Of a stretch of 54,057 bases of DNA, positions 33,917 to 43,314 are shown one piece after another; position 1 is the stretch's first letter; every line of letters begins with the position of its first letter. Position numbers and translations under genes: made by a program. The notes under the pieces are model-generated. The model was not told where the DNA came from. It saw nothing but the letters and a program-made list of their open reading frames with translations, and ran no database searches. This DNA comes from Prevotella sp. (lineage in GTDB: Bacteria; Bacteroidota; Bacteroidia; Bacteroidales; Bacteroidaceae): the NCBI GenBank assembly GCA_017410365.1, contig JAFQQY010000042.1:1-54057 (forward strand), in the 5' to 3' direction.

Positions 33917-34000
33917 AATGCGCACAACAACTATTTTGCAGATTTCAAATCTGATGGAATGGGTAAAAATAAATTGAGCAAACAGCATAATTCCGCTATT
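33917..34000 (+). repeat. 84-bp direct repeat, right copy
   Basis: Begins AATGCGCACAACAACTATTT and ends AATTCCGCTATT. It contains the palindrome CAGATTTCAAATCTG (33939-33953). Nothing further is visible between it and the promoter at 34168. Confidence 0.7.
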
Positions 34001-34167
34001 AGATATGTAATTATTTTCTTAGTAACAAACTTCTTACTATTTGCTAATTTTCGGGATAAAACGATAAAAATCACCGAGTTAGTTGGGAAATAGCGTGACA
34101 CATGAATCCATTCGGAATTAAATACGTGGAATAGTTGGATGAAAGATTGCGAAAATAAACTATTTTT

Positions 34168-34199
34168 TTTGGTGAATACATTTGAAAATGATATTTTTG
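34168..34199 (+). promoter_or_regulatory. Promoter of the DUF389 gene
   Basis: TTTG (34168-34171), a 20-bp spacer and TATTTTTG (34192-34199) match the consensus exactly. The box lies downstream of an in-frame ATG at 34188 and overlaps the upstream part of the reading frame, so the translation start must be the ATG at 34215, with a leader of about 12 nt. Confidence 0.7.
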
Positions 34200-34214
34200 C
34201 AAAAAATAAATATT

Positions 34215-35567
34215 ATGAACACTGACATTAAAAAGATTTACGACATAGTAAAAGGATACTTTAATGCTATGCCAGACAAAGAAAATGAAAGCGATACGAT
34301 AAAAGAAATAAGTAGGAACGTTGTCTTTCATGGAGCAAATCTCTGGGTTCTTGTATTTGCTATTTTCATTGCGTCGTTAGGACTAAACGTAAACTCAACA
34401 GCAGTTATTATCGGTGCTATGCTTATATCGCCGCTTATGGGACCAATCATTGGCATGGGTTTGGCCATTGGCATCAACGATTTTGAACTGCTGAAACGCT
34501 CTGCCAAAAATTATCTTGTCGCAACAATAATAAGTATCATAACAGCTGCAGTATATTTTCTGCTTACACCACTTGATGAGGCACAATCAGAGTTGTTGGC
34601 ACGCACCTCGCCAACCCTCTATGATGTGCTTATTGCCTTATTTGGAGGAGCAGCAGGCATACTCGCAATATCAACCAAAGGAAAAGGCAATGTTATTCCA
34701 GGAGTAGCTATTGCCACAGCCCTTATGCCACCATTGTGTACTGCCGGTTATGGCATTGCCATTGGCAACATTTACTACTTTATGGGAGCTTTCTACCTGT
34801 TCTTCATAAATACAGTCTTTATATGTATGTCAACATATATTGGTGTAAAGATGCTGAAGTTCACACCCAATAGCACTGCAGAAAACCCCAATCATCAGAG
34901 AGTAAGAAAATACATAATAGCCATTGTTGTCTTAACTATGGTTCCAGCTACATTCATGACCGTGAATATAGTTAAAGAAAGCATGCTGAAATCAAACATC
35001 AACCATTTTATAAAGAATGAGCTGATATTCAGCGGCACACAAATAATATCCAACAATATAGATACTAAAAATAAAAAGCTCACTATTACTGCCGTAGGAC
35101 AGGAGATAGGAAGCAAGGAGATAGAATATGTTACAGCCAAACTGCCAAACTACAATTTGGAAGACTATAAATTATCAATCATCCAAGGTGGACTGAACGA
35201 TAGCATCATAATAAGCAGATTGCAAAATGAGACAACCGCTAAGACCAACACACAGCAGCTATTGGCACAGGCAGGACAGATAAAAACATTAGAGCTTCAG
35301 CTGAACAACTATACCAAATACGAGAAAATGAGCAATGAACTAAGAAAAGAAATAAGCATTTTATTTCCTAACATAAGCACAATAGCATTAGCTCCAGCGA
35401 CAGAAATAAAAATAGATAATACTATAACCACAAACTATATAACGGCAATAGTTGAGCACAAGAAAGAGGAAACTATAAGCAGCAGTGAGCACAGAATGCT
35501 GGAAGAATGGATTAAAACCAGAACTAAAGCAGACAGCCTACGACTGATTATTGCCAAAACAAGATAA
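34215..35567 (+). CDS. DUF389 / TIGR00341-type membrane protein
   Basis: 450 residues from MNTDIKKIYDIVKGYFN. The DUF389 core with about six to seven membrane segments covers residues 45-265 and carries the signature GAMLISPLMGPIIGMG followed by GAAGILAISTKGKGNVIPGV and AIATALMPPLCTAGYGIA. Residues 270-450 form a soluble domain with a coiled-coil stretch (QAGQIKTLELQLNNYTKYEK). DUF389 proteins are hydrophobic proteins of unknown transport or structural role. The start is set by the promoter position. It is monocistronic. Confidence 0.87.
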   Translation: MNTDIKKIYDIVKGYFNAMPDKENESDTIKEISRNVVFHGANLWVLVFAIFIASLGLNVNSTAVIIGAMLISPLMGPIIGMGLAIGINDFELLKRSAKNYLVATIISIITAAVYFLLTPLDEAQSELLARTSPTLYDVLIALFGGAAGILAISTKGKGNVIPGVAIATALMPPLCTAGYGIAIGNIYYFMGAFYLFFINTVFICMSTYIGVKMLKFTPNSTAENPNHQRVRKYIIAIVVLTMVPATFMTVNIVKESMLKSNINHFIKNELIFSGTQIISNNIDTKNKKLTITAVGQEIGSKEIEYVTAKLPNYNLEDYKLSIIQGGLNDSIIISRLQNETTAKTNTQQLLAQAGQIKTLELQLNNYTKYEKMSNELRKEISILFPNISTIALAPATEIKIDNTITTNYITAIVEHKKEETISSSEHRMLEEWIKTRTKADSLRLIIAKTR

Positions 35568-35645
35568 AAGCAGAGGCAATTAAGAAGTCTATACAAATAT
35601 TTTTAATAACATCGGTGGAATTTTTACCTTAATTTAGAAGATAAT

Positions 35646-35777
35646 ATGAGAGAGTCTAATAATCAAAATTTTAAGTATTGCCTATATGGGGCAGTAGCTA
35701 TTGTGGCCGAGACAATGGAGGAACTGACAAGAATAATCGAGGAGGTGCGTGTAAGACTTCAGTCTTCACAACTTTAA
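35646..35777 (+). CDS. Small ORF, 43 residues, just upstream of the GNAT gene
   Basis: ATG at 35646 to TAA at 35775-35777 encodes a mostly helical peptide (YGAVAIVAETMEELTRIIEE then VRVRLQSSQL) with amphipathic pattern. Its stop is 10 bp before the GNAT ATG, so it could be the first gene of that operon or a translated leader. There is no independent evidence of expression. Confidence 0.4.
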   Translation: MRESNNQNFKYCLYGAVAIVAETMEELTRIIEEVRVRLQSSQL

Positions 35778-35787
35778 TAACCTTTGC

Positions 35788-36297
35788 ATGATTCGAACCA
35801 TACGCATAGCCACAGAGCAAGATCTGCCCCGTATTCTGCAACTGATAGAATACGGACGGCAGAAGATGCGCCAGATGGGCAACATTGAGCAGTGGTCCGA
35901 CGGCAACCCCAAGCGCGAGCTTTTGGTGGAGGATATAAGCCGAGGCTATAGTTATGTGGTTGAAGAGGGTGGAGTGGCAGTAGCCACGTTTGCCTTCATC
36001 GAAGGGCCAGACATAACATATGATAATATTTACAAAGGCAAATGGGTTGACGACATGCGCCCCTACTTTGTTGTCCATCGCATGGCGAGCATGCCGGGAG
36101 TGCATGGCATATTCAACGATGTGCTCGACTACTGCTTCAAGCATACCGATAATATCCGCATAGACACCCACCGCCAGAATCACCTCATGCGCCATGCACT
36201 GGAAAAATACGGTTTTGACTACTGCGGAATAATCTATCTGCTCGACGGGGCAGAGCGTCTGGCGTATCAGAAAACCACCATCACACCTGACATTTAA
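35788..36297 (+). CDS. GNAT-family N-acetyltransferase
   Basis: 169 residues. It starts with the GNAT pattern MIRTIRIATEQDLPRILQLI, has the central strand VAVATFAFIEGPD, and the acetyl-CoA-binding region near FVVHRMASMPGVHGIFNDVL. The C-terminal part has IRIDTHRQNHLMRHALEKYG, typical of GNAT motif B. The acceptor is unknown. Its stop is 3 bp before the next gene, so both are co-transcribed. Confidence 0.87.
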   Translation: MIRTIRIATEQDLPRILQLIEYGRQKMRQMGNIEQWSDGNPKRELLVEDISRGYSYVVEEGGVAVATFAFIEGPDITYDNIYKGKWVDDMRPYFVVHRMASMPGVHGIFNDVLDYCFKHTDNIRIDTHRQNHLMRHALEKYGFDYCGIIYLLDGAERLAYQKTTITPDI

Positions 36298-36300
36298 ACA

Positions 36301-37014
36301 ATGGCACTGTATATCTTTCTGCTCAGCATCGGTGCCAGTTTCGTTCAGCGCACCACAGGCTTCGGCTTCGGCATCTTCATCATGACCATGCTGCCCTTCT
36401 TCCTGCCATCCTACGGTGAGGCGACGGCACTGTCGGGATTGCTTGCCATGACCACCTCGCTGCCCATCGTGTTTCGCCTGCGCCGTTTTATATGCTGGCA
36501 GCGCCTGTGGATGATACTGCTCACGTTCGTTGTCGTGTCAGCCTTTGCCATCTTCTGGCTCACGAGCATAGAAGACCGCCTGCTCTACATCATCCTCGGT
36601 TGCATGCTCGTGCTTACCAGTATCTATTTCGCAGTGTTCAGTCAGCGCATCAAACTGCCCTCCACAAGGTCGGTACAGATAGGTGCTGGTGGTCTTAGCG
36701 GACTAATGGGCGGTTTCTTTGGCATGCAAGGACCGCCCGCCGTTCTTTATTTCATCTCTTCCGAGCCAAGCAAGGAGCACTATATGGCCATGGCTCAGAC
36801 CTATTTCCTTATCGGCAATGCCATGATGACCCTTGTGCGGTTGTACAACGGATTCGTCACCCCCGCCGTTCTCGACGGCTATCTCTACGGCATAGGCGGC
36901 GTTGCCCTCGGCACGATGCTCGGTGCCTACGTCTTCAACCATATTCCCGCCCGCCTCTTCCGCTATATCGTCTATGCCTATATCGGCATCAGCGGTTTGA
37001 TAATACTTTTATGA
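36301..37014 (+). CDS. TauE/SafE (TSUP) family membrane permease
   Basis: 237 residues with seven to eight membrane segments. The two family repeats are visible: SFVQRTTGFGFGIFIMTMLP near the start and GAGGLSGLMGGFFGMQGPPA at about residues 120-140. TSUP proteins move organosulfur or other small organic anions across the inner membrane; the substrate here is open. The gene is coupled to the GNAT gene (3-bp gap). Confidence 0.87.
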   Translation: MALYIFLLSIGASFVQRTTGFGFGIFIMTMLPFFLPSYGEATALSGLLAMTTSLPIVFRLRRFICWQRLWMILLTFVVVSAFAIFWLTSIEDRLLYIILGCMLVLTSIYFAVFSQRIKLPSTRSVQIGAGGLSGLMGGFFGMQGPPAVLYFISSEPSKEHYMAMAQTYFLIGNAMMTLVRLYNGFVTPAVLDGYLYGIGGVALGTMLGAYVFNHIPARLFRYIVYAYIGISGLIILL

Positions 37015-37147
37015 AGCAGCGGTAATTTCCTATCTGTTTTGTAAATCAAGTAGATTATTTTGTTATTACCCCTTAAAGGTAAAATATTCTACCTGATAAT
37101 TGTTTTTTATAAGGAATTTTGTAGAAGAAACTAAAAACTTTTACAAA

Positions 37148-39826
37148 ATGCGTATGAAATCTAAAGCCATTATTTTAACGCTGTTGCTTGCCATGACTTC
37201 AAGCCTCAGCGCACAATTGCGAGTTGACATCAATATGTTTGGCCGTTCAGAGTCAGAAGGTTTGGAATCTGGATATACAGCTTGGACATTTGGGCGTGTA
37301 CCCTCTGCCGAAGGCAGTTTTACCCATTCCGATGGAAGTAATGTTACGATTAAGATTAGTTCTGTGCCAGGATTAGCTGGTAATGGCGTGCGTTCCAACT
37401 ATTGGAAACAGGGCGTTGTCAACTATGGTTACAAGTTGCTTGCCGACGGTGCTTACGTGATAGAATTAGAAGACCCGACAGGTGCATCTAATGATTATTT
37501 AGATGTAAAAGAAGGTGCTTCTGGAATACGTTTGGAAATAAGCGGTTTGGCAGCAGGAGAACACTCGCTGCTTGCATATCATAATGCAACCGACGCTTGG
37601 ACAGAAGGACTGCCGCCGTTGATGGTTAAGGTGAATAACAAGGTGGTTGCACGCAATGTGGCACAAACATGCCGTGCAACCAAACAGAGCGATTCAGGAC
37701 AAAGTTATGTAACGTTCAGTTGTGCTGCCGGCGAGACCGTAGTTGTTGACTATATAACAGTGCCCCAATCGGGCACAACATATTCTGCCACTGCAGCCAT
37801 CATCAATGCATTTGTTTTTGATGAAGGCAATCCGCTCACACAGGCAAAGAATCCATATCCTAAAAAAGGTGATCAGCATGTTGATGCCGACTCTGGTACG
37901 CTAAAACTCTGTTGGCAACCTGCGGCTGCTGCAGTAAAGCATCATCTTATGATAGGAACAGAGCCGGGCAAGTTGAGCGAAGTAGCTGTACTTACAGATA
38001 CAACCTATACGCTTGACAATCTGTCTTGTCTGCCCACATATTACTGGCGCATTGACGAGGAAGATGCGTCAGGTCAGGTTTATAAAGGAGAAGAATGGAG
38101 TTTCCGTAAGCGCCAGCTTGCATTCCCCGGTGCTGAGGGTTACGGACGCTTTGCTATTGGAGGTAGAGGCGGAACTGTTTATCATGTAACCAATCTCAAC
38201 AACGACCACAATCCGGGTTCTTTGCTCTACGGACTTGTTGACGTAGAGGGACCGCGTACCATTGTGTTCGATGTTTCGGGTATAATTGATATGGGCTTTG
38301 GTGCTGTTTTTGTTGACCCTTATGTTACCATAGCTGCACAGACAGCACCAGGCAAGGGCATCTGCCTTAAATATTCCAATCTTAATATAGGCAGTGAAAA
38401 TATATGCCGTTTCCTTCGTGCACGCAGAGGCTATGGTGATACAGGAAACGCACTTGGAGTGACTGGCGCCGACCATACTATTATAGACCATACAACAGCG
38501 GCATGGGGTACCGACGAGACATTCTCAAGTCGCGGAGCAAAGAACATTACTTTCCAGCATAGCATGATTGCAGAGGCCTTGGGCATTGCAGACCATAAGA
38601 ATTATGAGTCGGGAAAGAATCATGGTTTTGCAGCAACCATCGGTGGCAGCATTGGCACGTTCAGCCATAACCTTCTGGTCAACTGCAACGGTCGCAACTG
38701 GAGTATGGGCGGAGGACTTGATGGCGAAGGCAAGGCGGCAGGAGAGCTCGATATGTTCAATAATGTATGCTACAACTGGCACGGGCGCACTACTGATGGC
38801 GGTGCCCGTCTGATGCAGTTTGTAAACAACTATTACAAGATGGGACCTGACACGGATAATCCAGTACTCTTCACTGCCCAGAACGAACTTGGCGGTCATC
38901 GCGCACAGTTTGCCTATGTCAGCGGTAATGTGCGTATAAACAAGGACGGCAGTGTAACTAACGATAAGAAAGATGTTACATACAATGCAACAGGCGATTA
39001 TCCGGAAGAAACATGGTACGATGCACCGTTCTTCCCTTCTGAGGCAACCATACATACAGCTCATGATGCATATAAGATAGTAATGTCGGAGGTGGGTGCT
39101 ACTATGCCTTGCCGTGACGACCATCATCTTCGCATGATAAAGGAGACATTGGAGGGTTCATGGACATACAAGGGCAGTCGTTCCGGCATTCGTGGAGAAA
39201 TAGACCATGAAGATGATTGTGGCGGTTTTGAAGTATTCCCAGAAGAAACACGCCCTGCTGATTACGATACCGATCAGGACGGAATGCCTAATTGGTATGA
39301 GGTGGCTATTGGTTCGGATGCTCATCAGGCAGACAATAACTCAGACCCAGACAACAATGGATGGACATTGCTTGAGGAATATCTGGAGTTTATGGCAAAT
39401 CCGTATATTGTATTGAAATCGGGTGGAAAAGGCAGCATTAATCTGGCTGACCATTTCAAAGGTTTTGCCAAGTCGCCGGTATTCACTTGCCAAGTTCTGG
39501 AGGGAGAAAATGTGGCAAGCGTCAGTGTTGGAGGCAGCACTCTCTATGCAACGGCACAAGGTGTGTCTGGCATTGCAGTTGTCAAGGTTGTTGTGACCGA
39601 TGCAGATGGTACAACTTATGAAAAGCGTATGTCTGTTGCAGTTACAGACGACGTTACGGCCATCAGCAGTCAGTCAGTAGATTTCAGCAATGTAGAAGTG
39701 GCAAAGAGAGAGTTCTATACCCTCGATGGCAAGAAGGTGGAAAGTATGCGTTCTCATGAAACATATGTTATGCGCATAACAGATACTAAAGGCAATATCC
39801 ATTCTGTAAAGATTATCAAAGATTAA
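37148..39826 (+). CDS. Secreted PL1-like pectate lyase with Fn3-like and calcium-binding modules
   Basis: 892 residues from MRMKSKAIILTLLLAMTSSL (signal peptide); an in-frame Met at 37100 would add 16 non-signal residues. The order is: a CBM/malectin-like N-terminal region (about 25-230), an Fn3-like domain (about 235-320), and a right-handed beta-helix pectate lyase domain from AFPGAEGYGRFAIGGRGGTV (about 325-620). A calcium-loop segment, DYDTDQDGMPNWYE, follows near 705, then Ig-like strands and a C-terminal sorting-type tail (REFYTLDGKKVESM ... HSVKIIKD). Pectate lyases cleave de-esterified homogalacturonan by calcium-dependent beta-elimination. It opens the pectin utilisation locus. Confidence 0.85.
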   Translation: MRMKSKAIILTLLLAMTSSLSAQLRVDINMFGRSESEGLESGYTAWTFGRVPSAEGSFTHSDGSNVTIKISSVPGLAGNGVRSNYWKQGVVNYGYKLLADGAYVIELEDPTGASNDYLDVKEGASGIRLEISGLAAGEHSLLAYHNATDAWTEGLPPLMVKVNNKVVARNVAQTCRATKQSDSGQSYVTFSCAAGETVVVDYITVPQSGTTYSATAAIINAFVFDEGNPLTQAKNPYPKKGDQHVDADSGTLKLCWQPAAAAVKHHLMIGTEPGKLSEVAVLTDTTYTLDNLSCLPTYYWRIDEEDASGQVYKGEEWSFRKRQLAFPGAEGYGRFAIGGRGGTVYHVTNLNNDHNPGSLLYGLVDVEGPRTIVFDVSGIIDMGFGAVFVDPYVTIAAQTAPGKGICLKYSNLNIGSENICRFLRARRGYGDTGNALGVTGADHTIIDHTTAAWGTDETFSSRGAKNITFQHSMIAEALGIADHKNYESGKNHGFAATIGGSIGTFSHNLLVNCNGRNWSMGGGLDGEGKAAGELDMFNNVCYNWHGRTTDGGARLMQFVNNYYKMGPDTDNPVLFTAQNELGGHRAQFAYVSGNVRINKDGSVTNDKKDVTYNATGDYPEETWYDAPFFPSEATIHTAHDAYKIVMSEVGATMPCRDDHHLRMIKETLEGSWTYKGSRSGIRGEIDHEDDCGGFEVFPEETRPADYDTDQDGMPNWYEVAIGSDAHQADNNSDPDNNGWTLLEEYLEFMANPYIVLKSGGKGSINLADHFKGFAKSPVFTCQVLEGENVASVSVGGSTLYATAQGVSGIAVVKVVVTDADGTTYEKRMSVAVTDDVTAISSQSVDFSNVEVAKREFYTLDGKKVESMRSHETYVMRITDTKGNIHSVKIIKD

Positions 39827-39840
39827 AAATACCTGTAAAA

Positions 39841-41574
39841 ATGTTTCAACCTATGCGAAAACTATTGGTTGCAGTAACAATGTCAACCGTGGCCTTGGCG
39901 TCAGTTATGGCACAATATCCGCAAGTAGATCCTTCGGCACAGCAACAGGCTGATGCCGAAGGTGCTCAATATAAGCCACATCGCGACTCGGCATGGGCAG
40001 AGGCTTATAAGATAGTGATGAAAGAGGCGCGTGAAGGTCGCCCTTATGTGCCATGGGCTTACAGACCTTATGATCTTGTCAAGGCAGAGATACCGGCATT
40101 TCCAGGGGCAGAAGGTGGTGGCATGTACACTCCTGGCGGCAGAGGCGGCAAGGTGCTCACTGTTACCAATCTCGACGATAGCGGTCCTGGGTCGTTTCGT
40201 TGGGCATGTGAGCAGGGTGGTGCGCGCATAGTGGTGTTCAATGTTGCTGGCATTATAAGACTCAAGTCGCCAATCAGCGTGAAGGCTCCATATATCACTA
40301 TTGCCGGGCAGACAGCACCAGGTGACGGTGTGTGTATTGCAGGAGAGACGTTCCAGATAGACACCCACGACGTGATAGTGCGTCACATGCGCTTTCGCCG
40401 CGGACAGACCCTTGTCACCAAGCGCGACGACTCGTTTGGGGGCAATCCTATTGGAAATATAATGATAGACCATTGCTCTTGCCAATGGGGACTTGATGAA
40501 AACATCTCTTTCTATCGTCACATGTACCAACCGCACAAGGAGGAGGAACGCCGCAAGCTGCCAACGGTCAATATAACGATACAGAACACAATCTCGGCAA
40601 AAGCTCTCGATACATGGAACCACTCGTTCGGTTCTACAATCGGTGGCGAGAATTGTTCTTTCATGCGCAATCTGTGGGCGTCAAATGCCGGCCGCAATCC
40701 CAGTATAGGATGGGGAGGCGTTTTCAATTTCGTCAATAATGTTGTGTTCAACTGGTGGTATCGGACTGCTGACGGTGGCGACCACATGACCATGTCCAAC
40801 TTTATAAACAATTACTACAAGCCAGGGCCTGCTACAAATATGAAATCGCCAGTAGCACACCGCATATTACAAACAGAGGCAGGAAGACAAAAAGGGACTA
40901 AAGACATATATGGCAGGGTATATGCAGCAGGAAATATTGTAGAAGGAAACGAGAAGGTCTCTGCCGACAACTGGGCTGGAGGCATCCAAATTGGAACGAT
41001 GGACGGTTGCGGCGATTATGAACAACTGGTGCGTTCAAATCGTCCGTTCGAAATGCCGTATATTAAACTGATGACTGCCATCCAAACTTATGAATATGTG
41101 CTTGATAATGCCGGTGCCACATTGCCGTGCCGCGATATTATTGACCAACGGGTAATAGATGAGGTTAAAACGGGCAAACCCTATTATGAAGACAATATCC
41201 CTGAAGATGCTCATGGCGATATGCGTGGTTTGCATAAACAGTCGCGTGGCAAGGATGGCTATTTCAAACATCGCCGTTTGTCTAAAGACTCTTATAAAAT
41301 AGGTATCATTACCGACCCTCGACAGATGGGCGGTTATCCTGACTATCATGGAACACCAAGGACTGACAGCGACGGTGATGGCATGCCCGACAAATGGGAA
41401 GTGGAAAATGGCCTTAATCCCAACGATGCCTCTGATGCCAATGGCGACTGTACAGGCGATGGATATACCAATATTGAGAAATATATAAACGGTATTAGCA
41501 CTAAGACAAAGATAGATTGGCGTAATCTTAATAATAATTATGATACATTGGCAGAAAGGGGATTTTTAATGTGA
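39841..41574 (+). CDS. Secreted PL1-like pectate lyase
   Basis: 577 residues with a signal peptide (MRKLLVAVTMSTVALASVMAQ; Met5 is an alternative start). The beta-helix lyase domain starts at IPAFPGAEGGGMYTPGGRGG (about residue 83) and contains the family's DHCSCQWGLDENISFYR and ASNAGRNPSIGWGG. The C-terminus ends in a calcium-binding type segment, DSDGDGMPDKWEVENGLNPN, with no sorting-type tail, unlike its neighbour. It shares the PL1 core with the preceding gene, starting 14 bp downstream, but is not a recent duplicate. Confidence 0.87.
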   Translation: MFQPMRKLLVAVTMSTVALASVMAQYPQVDPSAQQQADAEGAQYKPHRDSAWAEAYKIVMKEAREGRPYVPWAYRPYDLVKAEIPAFPGAEGGGMYTPGGRGGKVLTVTNLDDSGPGSFRWACEQGGARIVVFNVAGIIRLKSPISVKAPYITIAGQTAPGDGVCIAGETFQIDTHDVIVRHMRFRRGQTLVTKRDDSFGGNPIGNIMIDHCSCQWGLDENISFYRHMYQPHKEEERRKLPTVNITIQNTISAKALDTWNHSFGSTIGGENCSFMRNLWASNAGRNPSIGWGGVFNFVNNVVFNWWYRTADGGDHMTMSNFINNYYKPGPATNMKSPVAHRILQTEAGRQKGTKDIYGRVYAAGNIVEGNEKVSADNWAGGIQIGTMDGCGDYEQLVRSNRPFEMPYIKLMTAIQTYEYVLDNAGATLPCRDIIDQRVIDEVKTGKPYYEDNIPEDAHGDMRGLHKQSRGKDGYFKHRRLSKDSYKIGIITDPRQMGGYPDYHGTPRTDSDGDGMPDKWEVENGLNPNDASDANGDCTGDGYTNIEKYINGISTKTKIDWRNLNNNYDTLAERGFLM

Positions 41575-41630
41575 ATCAGTGAAATTATGCCATTCCATCG
41601 ATAATTTTACACCAAGACGGTAAGATTTTC

Positions 41631-41638
41631 CACCTTTG
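41631..41638 (+). promoter_or_regulatory. Weak promoter-like box before the lipoprotein-SusC-SusD genes
   Basis: CACCTTTG differs from TAnnTTTG at the first base. A TTTA about 21 bp upstream could be a degenerate -33 box. Promoters under activator control are often degenerate, so this is only a possible site. Confidence 0.25.
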
Positions 41639-41725
41639 CATAATATTAAATAGATAATTTTGCAATGTAATGTTAACGCTAACCGCTTGAAACTAAATTT
41701 TTAAATTTCTAAATACAAAAAAACT

Positions 41726-43288
41726 ATGAACGGTAAACTTAAAAAGTTAATCAACAACCGTGTCGGTAGTCTAGCTCTATCCTGTTTGACAGGAGCAATG
41801 CTATTGACAGGTTGTGCAGAGGGTTATGACTCTCCCGACGGTTTTGATGCAGGTGTCAGGAACACGCAACTTGTAACACCTCCGTCAGACTCAATTCGTT
41901 TTGTGCTCAATACAGCAGGCGACAAAGCAACCATATCGTGGCCATTGGTGCGTGGGGCCAAAGGATGTGAAGTGACATTCAGAAATGTTGATGACCCGTC
42001 TAATCCTTATGTTGTAGATGGCTATGAGAACTATCTGGTTGATGGCAGTTCTTTTACTGTGTCTGTTTCAGAAGATTCGAAATATGAACTTTATATGAGA
42101 GTTATAGGCAATGAAGACTTAGGCAACAAAAGTGATTCGGTAGTTGTGACAAGTCTTTCTACCTTGGTGCCATCAATCATGACTATTCCGAACGGTTCGG
42201 ACATAACAACATATATTGCCGAAAATCCTATCGACTCATTGTATCTTGGACAGGAAGTCGCAATTGACCTTGAGGCTAACGGTGAATATACCATGAGCGG
42301 TCCTGTAGATTTCGGCGGACAGAAGATGACTTTCCGCGGTGACAAGATTTATCGTCCGGTAGTCAAGATGACAGGAAGCGGTACGCTGATGTCTTACGCT
42401 ACGTTGAAGGTAAAATATATTAACTTCGATATGGCAGAATCAACAGCCAAGTCGTTCATCATGGTTAGCAATACTAATATTCCAGATAGTCTGAAAGGTG
42501 TTAACCAACCTGATAAATATTCTGGTTCAAAATTCCAACGCAACAACTATATGCTGGAAGATCCCTTCTACGTGGCACATTGCTGGATAAAAGATATGCC
42601 TGCATCTTTCTTCCATGACAATGAGGTTAATTGCGCTGTTTGGTATCTTACCATTTCCGACTGTATTGTGCAGATGAATCGTGGTGCTACATCTCATAAC
42701 CGCGGCAACGGTTCACAGGCTTTCATCTCACTGGAAAAGAAGGGCGTTGCAATAAAGCATCTTGTTATTGAAAACAGTACCATCTTCAACATACAAGACC
42801 AAGACGCTTATTTCCTACGCTATTCAAACAACTCAAATGCACAGGCAGTAAAGGCTTTTGGTGAAAAGGATGCAAGTTATTCTACAATTACTACAGACTT
42901 CAGAAACACAACATTCAGTCGTGCGTTCTCTCAAGGAAAATGGTGGAACAACACAAGTGGAAACGGTCAGACAACAACCATCGACCACTGCATATTCCAT
43001 AATATGTCTGCTGGTCAGATAACAAGACGTATTACAGGAACAAAGAACTATAAATTTAACTTCTGGCAAGGTGAGGGTACTGATTATAGTACAAATGATT
43101 CTTATGGCGCACCATTTGCGGCATATTATGAAACAATTTTCACGGGGGCATTTGAGCAGTCGCTCGATCTGAGCCAACCTAACGGAGGTGTCAACTTCAC
43201 TCCGCAGGAAAATGAGGTTATTAAGAACAGAGGAGGCGATCCACGCTGGTTGCCAGTTCAGAACAATGAGACAGAAGTGACAGAATAG
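41726..43288 (+). CDS. Surface lipoprotein of the pectin locus (Fn3-like plus DUF4957/DUF5123-type helix)
   Basis: 520 residues. The lipobox is LLTGC with Cys30. Residues about 45-145 form an Fn3-like domain (TISWPLVRGAKGCEVTFRN), and the rest reads as a right-handed parallel helix (FGGQKMTFRGDKIYRPVVKM ... TIDHCIFHNMSAGQ). This resembles the DUF4957/DUF5123 lipoproteins often found with PL1 genes and SusC/D in pectin loci. No catalytic residues are apparent, so a surface glycan-binding role is the best guess. It precedes SusC by 26 bp; such proteins more often follow SusD. Confidence 0.75.
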   Translation: MNGKLKKLINNRVGSLALSCLTGAMLLTGCAEGYDSPDGFDAGVRNTQLVTPPSDSIRFVLNTAGDKATISWPLVRGAKGCEVTFRNVDDPSNPYVVDGYENYLVDGSSFTVSVSEDSKYELYMRVIGNEDLGNKSDSVVVTSLSTLVPSIMTIPNGSDITTYIAENPIDSLYLGQEVAIDLEANGEYTMSGPVDFGGQKMTFRGDKIYRPVVKMTGSGTLMSYATLKVKYINFDMAESTAKSFIMVSNTNIPDSLKGVNQPDKYSGSKFQRNNYMLEDPFYVAHCWIKDMPASFFHDNEVNCAVWYLTISDCIVQMNRGATSHNRGNGSQAFISLEKKGVAIKHLVIENSTIFNIQDQDAYFLRYSNNSNAQAVKAFGEKDASYSTITTDFRNTTFSRAFSQGKWWNNTSGNGQTTTIDHCIFHNMSAGQITRRITGTKNYKFNFWQGEGTDYSTNDSYGAPFAAYYETIFTGAFEQSLDLSQPNGGVNFTPQENEVIKNRGGDPRWLPVQNNETEVTE

Positions 43289-43314
43289 TAACTCACACAA
43301 CTAAAAACAAATTC

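Noticed and set aside
33845-34093. 82-codon ORF between the hairpin array and the DUF389 gene
   Set aside because: It runs through the 84-bp direct repeat and its palindrome, so coding is unlikely.
37100-37147. Upstream start for the first pectate lyase
   Set aside because: It would put 16 polar residues before a well-formed signal peptide.
38525-39127. Minus-strand ORF (200 codons) inside the first pectate lyase gene
   Set aside because: Antisense shadow of the beta-helix domain; no recognisable protein.
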